Shown here piece by piece: positions 30,212 to 39,385 of a stretch of DNA of 64,000 nt. The notes beneath the pieces are model-generated. The model did not search any database, was not told the DNA's origin, and was given only the letters and a program-made list of their open reading frames with translations. Every line of letters begins with the position of its first letter. The stretch's first letter is position 1. A program made the position numbers and the translations under genes. Source of the stretch: Lawsonia intracellularis PHE/MN1-00 (lineage in GTDB: Bacteria; Desulfobacterota; Desulfovibrionia; Desulfovibrionales; Desulfovibrionaceae); the NCBI RefSeq assembly GCF_000055945.1, contig NC_008011.1:1111501-1175500 (forward strand), written 5' to 3'.

Positions 30212-31627
30212 TTACATGACTTTCATTTTGAAAGGAATAGGGTGTATCATATTTTCTGGCTTTAACATTTCATCTAATTCATTTTGCGTAATATGACCTT
30301 GCTCTAATAGAATAGTTCTTACAGATTTTCCAGTTTCAAATGCTTGTTTTGCTATTGTTGAGCATACTTCATAGCCAAGAAAAGGCACAAGTACTGTAAT
30401 AATACCAATAGAGTTATCAACAAATTCTCGGCATTTTTCAATATTTGCTATAATACCGTTGAAACATTTATCTGCAAGTGTATAGCATCCGTTAGAAATG
30501 ATATTTATTGATTGGAACAAACTATATGCAATTATTGGTTCCATTACGTTTAATTCAAGTTGACCAGCCTCTGCTGCCATTGTGACTGTTATATCATTCC
30601 CAATCACTTTAAAAGCTATTTGATTTACAACTTCTGGAATAACCGGGTTAATTTTGCCAGGCATAATTGAGGAACCAGGTGCCCTTGGAGGTAAATTGAT
30701 TTCTCCCAATCCACAGCGAGGACCACTTGAGAGTAGTCGTAAGTCATTACAGATTTTAGAAAGTTTAACTGTAACTCTTTTAAGAACACCAGAAAGCTGA
30801 ACATAAGCACCCGTATCTTGTGTAGCTTCTATTAAATCTGGAGAACTAGTGAGGGTTAATTCTGTAATTTCTGTAAGATATGTTGTAGCAAGTTCTTTAT
30901 ACTGGGGGACTGTATTAATACCTGTACCAATAGCTGTAGCCCCAAGGTTAATTTCTTGCATAAGTTTTGATGTTTCTTTTATTCGTTCAATATCTTCTCT
31001 CATCATTATTGACCAAGCACGAAATTCTTGACCTAATGTCATGGGAACAGCATCTTGTAGTTGTGTTCTACCTATTTTTATAATGTTTTTGAATTCATCG
31101 GCTTTTTTATCTATTGTATCACAAAGATATGAAATACTAGTAATAAGACTTTTTAATTCTTTAATAAGTGCAATACGTAAAGCTGTAGGATAGACGTCAT
31201 TTGTTGATTGGGACATATTTATATCATTATTAGGATGAAGGTATTGGTATTCTCCTTTCTCATGTCCCATAAGCTCAAGAGCACGATTACAAATTACTTC
31301 ATTAGCATTCATATTTGTACTTGTCCCTGCACCTCCTTGAATACAATCCACAACAAATTGATCAAGGAGTTCTCCATTTATGATTTCATTACATGCAGCA
31401 GAGATAGCATCTTTTTTTTTATCAGAAAGAAGACCAAGTTTATTGTTTGCAAGTGCTGCAGCTTGTTTAACTTGAGCTAATGAAGTAATTAATGAGGGAT
31501 ATTTCCCAATAACTTCACCTGTAATTTGAAAGTTTTCAACAGCACGGAGTGTTTGACAGCCATAATAAGCTTCTATAGGAACAAGCACTTCTCCTAAGCT
31601 ATCATGTTCTTTACGGAATTCATGCAT
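30212..31627 (-). CDS. aspA: Aspartate ammonia-lyase
   Basis: Reversibly deaminates aspartate to fumarate and ammonia. The 471-residue member of the aspartase/fumarase superfamily has HPNNDINMSQSTNDVYPTA near residue 135, the TRLQDAVPMTLGQEF-like segment (here RTQLQDAVPM) and the signature loop GSSIMPGKINPVIPEVVNQ near residue 320. The PVIPEVVNQ continuation is aspartase-type; fumarases differ there. The start is preceded by AAGGAAG. Aspartate-derived fumarate could feed respiration or biosynthesis in a host-dependent cell, which is inference. Confidence 0.94.
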   Translation of the reverse strand: MHEFRKEHDSLGEVLVPIEAYYGCQTLRAVENFQITGEVIGKYPSLITSLAQVKQAAALANNKLGLLSDKKKDAISAACNEIINGELLDQFVVDCIQGGAGTSTNMNANEVICNRALELMGHEKGEYQYLHPNNDINMSQSTNDVYPTALRIALIKELKSLITSISYLCDTIDKKADEFKNIIKIGRTQLQDAVPMTLGQEFRAWSIMMREDIERIKETSKLMQEINLGATAIGTGINTVPQYKELATTYLTEITELTLTSSPDLIEATQDTGAYVQLSGVLKRVTVKLSKICNDLRLLSSGPRCGLGEINLPPRAPGSSIMPGKINPVIPEVVNQIAFKVIGNDITVTMAAEAGQLELNVMEPIIAYSLFQSINIISNGCYTLADKCFNGIIANIEKCREFVDNSIGIITVLVPFLGYEVCSTIAKQAFETGKSVRTILLEQGHITQNELDEMLKPENMIHPIPFKMKVM

Positions 31628-31819
31628 GACACTTCCTTGTTTTTATTTTTAAGTTTAATTAAATTTTTAAGGTAGTATATAACAGTGAGTTTTGTTTTTG
31701 ATAAATTAGTGAGGGCGATATATACTTTTTCTATAATGTAGTAAAGGACTTTAGTTATTTTGTTATAGGTTATAATATGATAAAGTTATCAACTTTGCCT
31801 TTAAAGTTAATAAGATATA

Positions 31820-32743
31820 TCATGATGAGTGAACTTTGACATGCCATGGTTCAAAACGTACACCGAGAAAATTATCTTTAGGATAACGTAACGAAAGATA
31901 ACCACTAACTGAAAGTTGTTTATATACAGATGTTGTGGTAAAATCAGCTGTGAAATTACGGTAACCAAAACCACGTTGGCCTACATCAAAATCACCAATT
32001 CCATGAAATGAATACCCAGGAGGAGCTAGTGATCTAGAGGCTAGTGATAAATTCCCATTATGCTTTTGTGCTTTTGCAAGAAAAAGATAAAACTGTTTTA
32101 TAATACCACGGACTCCACTAGTAAGAACAACATCCTTACCAATAATTTTTTGTATTTCTGCCCATTTTTTTTGAGCTAACCCCTTATATATAAAATTCCC
32201 CATTCCAGGAACTTTATAAACATTATGTTGGGGAATAGTTGCTGTGAAGGAGTTTAAAGGTTTTTTATCCATAAAACCATAATTAGATGCATCAACATAG
32301 AATAACTCCTCTAGAAAAAGAATTTCTTTTTTTGAAAAATTTTCTATAGAAGAACGTTTTGCTACATTAATTGCTTCGTCTACACTGAGTAAGTAAAACC
32401 TTCCATGTCCTACTATATCCTGAATTGCAGTTAGCTTAGCCATGCTACTATCAAGTAATGCTTTTTCTTTCGCTTGAAGAATGATATCTGTGGGGAATGG
32501 CTTATCAAAGTTACGCATTTTTAGAAAATAGTCTCTAATTTCTTCTTCTGTAAGAGTTGTAATATTTTCTTGACGTTGTGAAGATTTTAGTTTGCCATGT
32601 CGATTGTTTTTTTGAAATGGAGCACGAGAAAGTGATTCTTTTTTCTTTAGTTTTCGTGGTGCTGCATAAATATTATGTATCCATGTAAAACACGCAATGA
32701 CAGCCATTAGTCCTATAGAAAGAAATTTGCGTCTGGTTAACAC
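31820..32743 (-). CDS. Tat-exported M15-family (VanY/YcbK-like) peptidoglycan peptidase
   Basis: A 307-residue protein beginning with a twin-arginine signal (TRRKFLSIGL, hydrophobic stretch to about residue 27, cleavage near YAA). The C-terminal third has the zinc signature of M15 D,D-carboxypeptidases: SFHGIGDFDVG near residue 246 with the His and Asp ligands, then FEPWHVKV near residue 298 with the catalytic Glu and last His. SGVRGIIKQFYLFLA precedes it. Such enzymes trim peptidoglycan stem peptides in the periplasm. The linker between signal and domain (about 30-80) is basic and low complexity. Export by Tat implies folding or metal loading in the cytoplasm. Confidence 0.82.
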   Translation of the reverse strand: MLTRRKFLSIGLMAVIACFTWIHNIYAAPRKLKKKESLSRAPFQKNNRHGKLKSSQRQENITTLTEEEIRDYFLKMRNFDKPFPTDIILQAKEKALLDSSMAKLTAIQDIVGHGRFYLLSVDEAINVAKRSSIENFSKKEILFLEELFYVDASNYGFMDKKPLNSFTATIPQHNVYKVPGMGNFIYKGLAQKKWAEIQKIIGKDVVLTSGVRGIIKQFYLFLAKAQKHNGNLSLASRSLAPPGYSFHGIGDFDVGQRGFGYRNFTADFTTTSVYKQLSVSGYLSLRYPKDNFLGVRFEPWHVKVHSS

Positions 32744-33072
32744 AAGTTACTCCAATGGTGTAAAGGATGACATTGTCAAAGCCATGTTTAACACTAAACT
32801 AATTATATAAGATACAATAGATACCACAAAGTCCTTTTTATGAGAAACTAAAGGTAGTTTCAAGGATATTTTTAAAAATTCTGCTAAAATACAAGCTAAC
32901 TAAAGGAGTATATCAGAGCAAGTTTAAACAATATAGTTATTTTATACAATAAAATATGATGGTTACATGTTATATGTGTTTATTCTTATTTAAAGCTTCT
33001 TGACCGAAAATTTCATTTCACTTAGCGTTATATTTTGTGATATAATAGAATAAATTTTGGTGGGGTGTTTGG
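32744..33072. other. 329-base divergent intergenic region before ilvE
   Basis: No gene is seen. It contains the candidate ilvE promoter at its right end and must hold the promoter of the M15 peptidase gene at its left. Confidence 0.5.
33017..33046 (+). promoter_or_regulatory. Candidate promoter of ilvE
   Basis: A perfect TATAAT (33041-33046) is preceded after 18 bases by TTCACT (33017-33022). A TTGACC at 33000-33005 is a better -35 but too far for that -10. It lies about 26 bases before the start codon. Confidence 0.45.
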
Positions 33073-33996
33073 ATGGTTCAAAAAACAGAGTATATTTGGT
33101 TTGATGGGGAATTTATTCCTTGGGATCAGGCAAAAATTCATGTACTTTCACATGCGTTACACTATGGTACAGGAGCCTTTGAAGGGATTCGTGCATACCG
33201 TTGTATAGATGGCACATCTGCTATTTTTCGTCTTTCAGACCATGTTAAACGATTATTCCACTCCATAAAAATTCTTGGATTACGTATTCCTCACTTAGAA
33301 GAAGATATCTCCTCAGCTATTATTGATACACTAAAAATCAATAAACTTACAGAGGGATATATTAGACCATTATCTTTTGTTGGTGAAGGTATTATGGGTG
33401 TACATCCTGGAGATAATCCTATTAAGACTATTATTGCTGTATGGCCATGGGGAGCATACCTTGGAGAAGAAGGTCTTAAAAATGGAATAAATGTAAAAAC
33501 AAGTTCTTTTGTTCGTCATCATGTTAATGCAATGATGACAAAAGCTAAGCTTTCAGGAAATTATGTTAATTCTGTCCTTGCAAAGATGGAAGCTAAGTCT
33601 AGTGGATATGATGAAGCGCTTATGTTGGATTCAGCAGGCTTTGTTTCTGAAGCTTCAGGAGAGAATATTTTTATTATACGTGATGGGGTTATTAAGACAA
33701 CACCCTTAACCTCTATTTTAGGTGGAATTACACGTAATTCAGTTATAAGCATTGCAAGTGACCTAGGTTATACAGTTATTGAGCAGCAGTTTACTAGAGA
33801 TGAACTTTATATATCTGATGAAGCTTTTTTTACTGGAACAGCTGCGGAAGTTACACCAATTCAATCAGTAGATAATCGTATCATTGGTGAAGGTAAAATA
33901 GGTAGTATAACACATGCTATTCAAAAAAAATATTTTAGTATTGTTAAAGGAGAAGATCCTTTTTATAAAAATTGGTTAACCTTTTTTACCATTTAG
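33073..33996 (+). CDS. ilvE: Branched-chain amino acid aminotransferase
   Basis: Last step of leucine, isoleucine and valine synthesis, a class IV PLP aminotransferase of 307 residues. Recognisable are IWFDGEFIPWDQAKIHVLSH at the start, HYGTGAFEGIRAY and the PLP lysine in MTKAKLSGNYVNS near residue 160. EALMLDSAGFVSEASGENIF and FFTGTAAEVTPI follow. The start is preceded by GGGG. It is separated from dnaX by only 30 bases, so read-through into the dnaX-ybaB-recR group is likely. Confidence 0.96.
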   Translation: MVQKTEYIWFDGEFIPWDQAKIHVLSHALHYGTGAFEGIRAYRCIDGTSAIFRLSDHVKRLFHSIKILGLRIPHLEEDISSAIIDTLKINKLTEGYIRPLSFVGEGIMGVHPGDNPIKTIIAVWPWGAYLGEEGLKNGINVKTSSFVRHHVNAMMTKAKLSGNYVNSVLAKMEAKSSGYDEALMLDSAGFVSEASGENIFIIRDGVIKTTPLTSILGGITRNSVISIASDLGYTVIEQQFTRDELYISDEAFFTGTAAEVTPIQSVDNRIIGEGKIGSITHAIQKKYFSIVKGEDPFYKNWLTFFTI

Positions 33997-34026
33997 TTAT
34001 TTTTGTTGGAGTAAATAGTTACTTAT

Positions 34027-35751
34027 ATGAAGCAGGTATCATTGGCTATCAGATATAGGCCACAGTCTTTTAAGGAGGTTGTGGGGCAAGAAATTGTTAA
34101 AAAAATTTTATCTCGTGCTGCTGCTGAAAGTAAAGTTGTTCCTGCGTATTTGTTGAGTGGTACAAGAGGGGTAGGGAAAACAACTATTGCTAGAATTTTT
34201 GCAAAAGCCTTAAATTGTCAACAGGCGCCTACAGCTGAACCTTGTAATACTTGTGAGCAGTGTAAACGTATTACTAAAGGTATACATGTAGATGTAGTGG
34301 AAATAGATGGAGCTTCTAATCGAGGTGTAGATGATGCTCGTCGATTACGGGAATCTATTGCTTATGCTCCAATGGAAGGGCGCTATAAAGTTTTTATTAT
34401 TGATGAAGCACATATGCTTACACGAGAGTCATTTAATGCATTATTAAAGACATTAGAAGAACCACCTCCTTTTTCTACTTTTGTTTTTGCTACGACAGAA
34501 CCTCATAAATTCCCTGTAACTATTATAAGCCGATGTCAACATTTTGTTTTAAAACCACTTACTAAAGAAGAGCTTATTTATAACCTTATTCATGTACTTA
34601 AACAGGAAAATATTTGTTATGAAGATAATGCTATTCAGTTAATAGCTCGAAGAGCATCTGGGAGTATACGTGATAGTATGTCATTACTTGGACAAACATT
34701 AATGTTTAGTAATGGCATATTAACTGAAAATGTTGTTCGAAATGTATTAGGGTTAGCAGAGCAAGAATTCTATGAAAAGCTTCTTAGAGCATTCAAAGAT
34801 CAAAATTACGAAGAGGTAGTAAAACTTAACCAAATATTATTAGAGAAAGGAGTTGATTTAGGGTTTTTTCTTAGAGAATTTGCTACGTTGTGGAGAAATC
34901 TATTTTTATTGAGAAAAGTTTCTAAGTTAGATGCTAATATGCTGGGTATGCTTCCTGATGAAATACCACGTTTAACTTCATTAGCGAATTTATTTGAGCC
35001 TATATACCTTCATGCTGCTTGGCAGATGGTTCTTGAAAATCAACGCCAAATACTTATGAGTCTTGAACCTCCAGTAGCTTTAGAACTTTTATTTCTTAAC
35101 CTTACATTATTACCTCATCTTGTATCTCTTGAGCAAATTTCTAATGGGTTAGCTGCATTATCTTCAACATCTTTAGAAACAGAGATATCTAATAAACTTA
35201 GAGATAACTCTATGAAGAAAGATGTCATCTCTGCTAGTACAGAAAGTGAATCTATTTCTAATACAAAATTTCAAAATGAGTACCAAGAAGTTGTTGAGGG
35301 AGATTTGCAATTTATCAGTGTTAAAGATGTAAAAAGTAAGAGAGATACTATTTCCTCTTCTATGAATGAAGGGGAGATTATTGAAGAACCAACATGGGAG
35401 GGCTTTTTACAATACTGTAGCAAAAATGGTTCAACTATAAATACATATTTTTTAAATAAACTTACAGGTATATTTCAACAAAATACCTTAGTTATAACAG
35501 TAGATTCACAATTTTTATATGAAAAACTTATATCTGATAAACTTGAAAAATTATATGAGCTTGTCCATAACTATGCTGGGGAAAAATATACTGTTCAACT
35601 TATAGAGCCTAAAAATACCTTTAAATTAGAAACAGAAATTAAAAAAGATATTGTTTCTCATCCTGTTATTCAAATTTTACAACAAACTTTTGATGCAGAA
35701 CTATTACGGTGTACTCCAACTACAAATTTACATATTAAACCTAATAAATGA
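34027..35751 (+). CDS. dnaX: DNA polymerase III subunit gamma/tau
   Basis: AAA+ clamp-loader ATPase, 574 residues. The Walker A loop is GTRGVGKTT near residues 45-53. A four-cysteine zinc module follows (CQQAPTAEPCNTCEQC). Walker B is IIDEAHML and sensor 1 lies near FVFATTEPHKFP, with SRCQHFVLKPL after it. The C-terminal 170 residues are divergent, as usual for tau. I did not find a strong internal slippery heptamer with a following stop that would indicate a frameshifted gamma product. It is followed by ybaB after 18 bases and recR, a widely conserved trio. Confidence 0.95.
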   Translation: MKQVSLAIRYRPQSFKEVVGQEIVKKILSRAAAESKVVPAYLLSGTRGVGKTTIARIFAKALNCQQAPTAEPCNTCEQCKRITKGIHVDVVEIDGASNRGVDDARRLRESIAYAPMEGRYKVFIIDEAHMLTRESFNALLKTLEEPPPFSTFVFATTEPHKFPVTIISRCQHFVLKPLTKEELIYNLIHVLKQENICYEDNAIQLIARRASGSIRDSMSLLGQTLMFSNGILTENVVRNVLGLAEQEFYEKLLRAFKDQNYEEVVKLNQILLEKGVDLGFFLREFATLWRNLFLLRKVSKLDANMLGMLPDEIPRLTSLANLFEPIYLHAAWQMVLENQRQILMSLEPPVALELLFLNLTLLPHLVSLEQISNGLAALSSTSLETEISNKLRDNSMKKDVISASTESESISNTKFQNEYQEVVEGDLQFISVKDVKSKRDTISSSMNEGEIIEEPTWEGFLQYCSKNGSTINTYFLNKLTGIFQQNTLVITVDSQFLYEKLISDKLEKLYELVHNYAGEKYTVQLIEPKNTFKLETEIKKDIVSHPVIQILQQTFDAELLRCTPTTNLHIKPNK

Positions 35752-35769
35752 AAGTAAAGGAATACAGTT

Positions 35770-36081
35770 ATGCAAAATATGAATGAATTAGTACGTCAAG
35801 CTGGTCTTATGCAGAATAAAATTGCCAATTTACAAAGAGAAATGGGTGATCGTACTATAGAAGCTACAAGTGGTGGGGGGATGGTAAAAGTTATTGCAAA
35901 CTGTAAACAGGACATTAAATCAATAGAGATTGATCCTAAAGTTATAGAGTCAGGAGATATTGAAATGATACAAGATCTTATTCTTACTGCTGTAAATGAG
36001 GCTATACGTATTAGTCGGAATACAATGGAAAAAGAAATTAGTGCTATAACTGGTGGTATGCAACTTCCTGGTATATTATAA
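35770..36081 (+). CDS. YbaB/EbfC-family nucleoid-associated protein
   Basis: A 103-residue protein with MNELVRQAGLMQNKIANLQR at the start and the core EATSGGGMVKVIANCKQDIK. DLILTAVNEAIRISRNTMEK leads to a short GGMQLPGIL tail. The family forms tweezer-like dimers that bind DNA. It sits between dnaX and recR as in most bacteria. AAGGAA lies eight bases before the ATG. Confidence 0.94.
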   Translation: MQNMNELVRQAGLMQNKIANLQREMGDRTIEATSGGGMVKVIANCKQDIKSIEIDPKVIESGDIEMIQDLILTAVNEAIRISRNTMEKEISAITGGMQLPGIL

Positions 36082-36145
36082 TACTTTTTTATCTAAAGTT
36101 AGACAAAATTTAAATAATAATACATAAAAACTAGTAGGATGTGTT

Positions 36146-36757
36146 GTGGATCAGCATATACCAGAAATATTAAGGACTGTTATAGGTCAATTAACTAAAC
36201 TTCCTGGATTAGGGCCAAAATCTGCTATGCGTATTGCTATGACGTTTTTAAAGTGGCCTGAAAGCGAAACTCGTAGTCTTGGGAAATCTATTTATGAATT
36301 ACGAGATAAACTAGGACTATGTTCTTCTTGTGGTGCACTGTCAGATAGTAACCTTTGTTTTGTATGTGCAGATAGTGAAAGATTAGATAATCTTCTTTGT
36401 ATTGTTTCTGAGTGGGATAGTATGGTGACATTAGAAGAAGTTGGTTTTTTTCAAGGGCGTTATATGATTTTAGGAGGATTACTAGCACCTCTTGATAATA
36501 TGGGCTTAGACAAATTAGAGATTGATCGGTTAATAGATCGTTTAAACAAGGGAGAGGTAAAAGAAGTAATTCTTGCATTAGGCTCAACAATTGAGGCAGA
36601 AACCACAGCTACAATGATTTATAGTTTAATTAGTAAACGTTTCCCTTATATTCGAGTTACAAGATTAGCTCAGGGTATCCCTCTTGGAGCAGAAGTTAAA
36701 TTTATGGATAGAGAAACACTGAGGCAGTCATTACAATATAGGCAAGAGTTATCTTAA
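36146..36757 (+). CDS. recR: Recombination protein RecR
   Basis: Works with RecO and RecF to load RecA on gaps. The 203-residue protein has a helix-hairpin-helix at the N-terminus (LTKLPGLGPKSAMRIA), a four-cysteine zinc finger (CSSCGALSDSNLCFVC at about residues 55-70) and a Toprim domain with CIVSEW and GGLLAPLDNMG. A C-terminal RLAQGIPLGAEVKFMDRETL completes it. The start is GTG at 36146 behind AGGAT. Third gene of dnaX-ybaB-recR. Confidence 0.96.
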   Translation: MDQHIPEILRTVIGQLTKLPGLGPKSAMRIAMTFLKWPESETRSLGKSIYELRDKLGLCSSCGALSDSNLCFVCADSERLDNLLCIVSEWDSMVTLEEVGFFQGRYMILGGLLAPLDNMGLDKLEIDRLIDRLNKGEVKEVILALGSTIEAETTATMIYSLISKRFPYIRVTRLAQGIPLGAEVKFMDRETLRQSLQYRQELS

Positions 36758-36917
36758 TTTTTTTGTTTTCTAACTTCATTAAAAGCCAATAGATTGGTAT
36801 TACCTAAGTATATTAGAATATATTCAAGTCATTTATATAAATAAAATTTTTTGAGAGCTATATAAAAAGACTAATATGTTTAGCATGATAAATGGGTAAG
36901 TATTTTTTACAAATATC

Positions 36918-37508
36918 TTACCAATCAACAGGAATTCTTATGCATTGGTTATCATTATTTATAAATTGAACATATTGATTTGAATGCCCAAAAAGAAATA
37001 ATTTATTAGTGATAGAAACATCATTTTTGCAATATTCAATAATATTTTCTAGATTGCCTTCTTTCCACCACTGTAATGCTTGTAATCCATTTGCTGTTTT
37101 TTTTATATTTAATGTAGCTTGTGCTAGATTATCTAGTGATATTCTGTGGGATAGGCTTTTTTTTATTTCTTTGAGTAAATCAAGTGAAGGAAGGTTCTGT
37201 AAATTATAGGGGGCAAACGGCTGTAATACAGCATAATCAAATGTTGTATGGTTAAACCCTATAATCAAATCAGCTTTTTTTAAACGTTGAAATAAGGGAA
37301 AAATAGTTTCTTGTGTATAGCTAGTAAAAGTATCTGTAGTAGAGTCGTAAGTAACAGCAATACTAATTTCCATTTTTTCTGCAAATTGCCAACCACCGAC
37401 TTCTTCCGCAGAATAACGACTTTCTATGTCTAATACTAAGTAGTGATTAGGGATTGTTTTATTAGAAAATGTACTGTTGGAAGATGAGATAGTTTGAACT
37501 TGTTCCAT
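36918..37508 (-). CDS. Predicted DEDD-type (RNase H-fold) 3'-5' exonuclease-like protein
   Basis: A 196-residue protein with three exonuclease motifs in order. LVLDIESR at about residue 24-31 gives the Asp and Glu of motif I. IIGFNHTTFDYAVL at about 85-98 is motif II. IIEYCKNDVSITNKLFLFG at about 155-173 is motif III of the DEDDy type, with Tyr and Asp four residues apart. It resembles the YprB / predicted RNase H-like group found alone or fused to helicases. The substrate (DNA or RNA) is not known. It is a stand-alone gene converging with recR. Confidence is good for the fold, moderate for activity. Confidence 0.72.
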   Translation of the reverse strand: MEQVQTISSSNSTFSNKTIPNHYLVLDIESRYSAEEVGGWQFAEKMEISIAVTYDSTTDTFTSYTQETIFPLFQRLKKADLIIGFNHTTFDYAVLQPFAPYNLQNLPSLDLLKEIKKSLSHRISLDNLAQATLNIKKTANGLQALQWWKEGNLENIIEYCKNDVSITNKLFLFGHSNQYVQFINNDNQCIRIPVDW

Positions 37509-37672
37509 ATTGTTTTCTAATTAATTATAGTAGTATGTAGTTTAATTATAGGTTTATGCTATATATATATATTTAGCATTTTATAGTAAACATTACCCTA
37601 GAGTTAGTTTAACTCTATTAGTATTAATAATATAATTAATATATATTAACTAGTTATTGATAATAGTTGAGG

Positions 37673-38572
37673 TTAATCAAGAATATAACGTAATGGGTCT
37701 ACATTCATACCATTTACTTTAACTTCATAGTGAAGGTGAGGTCCTGAACTCCGTCCTGTACTCCCAACGTATCCAATAATTTGACCTCGACGGACATTTT
37801 GTCCTACTTTGACATCTACTGTGCTCATATGTGCATATCGAGATGTTAGCCCTGAGCCATGTTGTAATACAACACAGTTTCCATATGCACCATCACAGCC
37901 AGCAAGGATAACACGTCCATTCCCAGAAGCTTGTATAGGAGTCCCAATTGCTGCACTAATATCTAAACCTTTATGATATTCAATTCGGCCAGTAAAGGGA
38001 GATGGTCTATTTCCAAAGTGAGAAGTAATAAAACCAGAAATAGGCCAAATAGATGGGATAGAAGCTAAAGCTTCTTTCTTGTCACGTAAAGTTTGGAGAA
38101 GCTCTTGTTGACGAACTTCTTCAAGTCTTACTTCTTCTGATAGTTGTTTAAGGAAATTATTGAGCTTTCGAACCATTAATTCTTGTCTATGTAAGGGAAG
38201 ATAGGTTCGAGAAAATTCTTCTGTTCTGGAACCACCAATGGATGTAGCTTCAATATCTTTTTCAATATTGACAATAACTCTAAGTTTTGAGTCAAGACGT
38301 TGTACTCTTGAAAGGTCTTCTTGGAGTGAACTAATTTTTCCTACTAAACCCATTAGTTGAGTATTTTGTGTTTCAATTGTACGTTCAGATTCAGAAAGTT
38401 GTCTTTGGAGTATATTAGTATTTTGGTATTGTTGCCATAATAAGATATTACTAATAATCACTACTCCAAGAAAAATACAAAGTGAACTACCAAGCCAGCC
38501 TTTAATATAAAGGTTTTTACTAGTACCGTTTTTTTCTTTAAGTAGTATAATATGATAGTTACCAAAAAACAT
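37673..38572 (-). CDS. M23-family (LytM-type) peptidoglycan endopeptidase / EnvC-like factor
   Basis: A 299-residue protein from the ATG complementary to 38570-38572. A TTG 57 bases upstream would add a non-homologous-looking leader and is rejected. One membrane segment (about residues 25-48) is followed by a coiled coil (about 55-185, rich in Gln, Glu, Leu and Arg). The M23 domain follows, with YHKGLDISAAIGTPI, RYAHMSTVDVKVG and the zinc site SGPHLHYEV near residue 280. All metal ligands (H-x-x-x-D and H-x-H) are visible, so it should be an active endopeptidase and not only an amidase activator. It is inner-membrane anchored with the enzyme in the periplasm. Confidence 0.9.
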   Translation of the reverse strand: MFFGNYHIILLKEKNGTSKNLYIKGWLGSSLCIFLGVVIISNILLWQQYQNTNILQRQLSESERTIETQNTQLMGLVGKISSLQEDLSRVQRLDSKLRVIVNIEKDIEATSIGGSRTEEFSRTYLPLHRQELMVRKLNNFLKQLSEEVRLEEVRQQELLQTLRDKKEALASIPSIWPISGFITSHFGNRPSPFTGRIEYHKGLDISAAIGTPIQASGNGRVILAGCDGAYGNCVVLQHGSGLTSRYAHMSTVDVKVGQNVRRGQIIGYVGSTGRSSGPHLHYEVKVNGMNVDPLRYILD

Positions 38573-39385
38573 GTATAACTCATCAAATACTAGGTATGAG
38601 GTTTTTAATATAACTAATACTACTACCAAATATTAAGCATTGTAGTATAGTCATAGCCTATTAACTTTTTTAACTAAAACTCTACTATCCAAACTTGTTG
38701 CTAAAATTTTATTAGATGTACAATAGTCGTTTCCCCTAGCATTTGTCAATCGTTGTTTATGGGCTAGTTATAGGCAGTAACAAGATTTTTTATAAATTTA
38801 TAATCATATTTTAGTAGGTTTTTTTTGTTTATTATTTAACTACAGCTGGTTATAAACTGTAGTGACGTAATTTAGTTAGTAAAAATTTTTTATTTTTTTA
38901 AATTTATATTTAATTTTACTGTACTAGATATTTTAAAATAATATTTATATCTACTATATAGATATACTAATTATATTTAGTAATACGATAATATATCAAT
39001 AATAAATATTATAGATTAATTATTAATATATAGATACATACTTAATTTTAACCTTATATTATTTATTACTAAATAGACTAAATAAAATATTCGTTTTAAA
39101 TTTACTTTAACTATCAATAAATATATAGGTAACTATTTGATATAATTTACTATAATAAATAAGCTACAATATAGCTTATGAAGAATTATACTATTTCTCT
39201 GTTTAAGTAATTTATTACTATCTCTTACATTTATTTTCATACTTATATATGCTGTTTATTTTTTATGAATCTTATTCATATTTTTTATTTTTCAGTTTTA
39301 TTTATTTTAGTTGTTTTTTTATTTATAAGCAGCTACTTCATCTAGAAATATCTTTAAAGTAATATGGAGGGATAGTTTTTTTATT
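38573..39385. other. 813-base extremely AT-rich divergent intergenic region
   Basis: This is the longest gene-free stretch in the window, nearly all A and T, especially 38880-39300. No frame, tRNA or rRNA is seen. The only clear structure is ACTACAG / CTGTAGT (38839-38845 and 38857-38863), an 11-base-loop hairpin without a T run. It must hold the promoters of the M23 and purD genes. It could be a relic of a lost gene or a protein-binding, nucleoid-organising segment. Confidence 0.5.
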
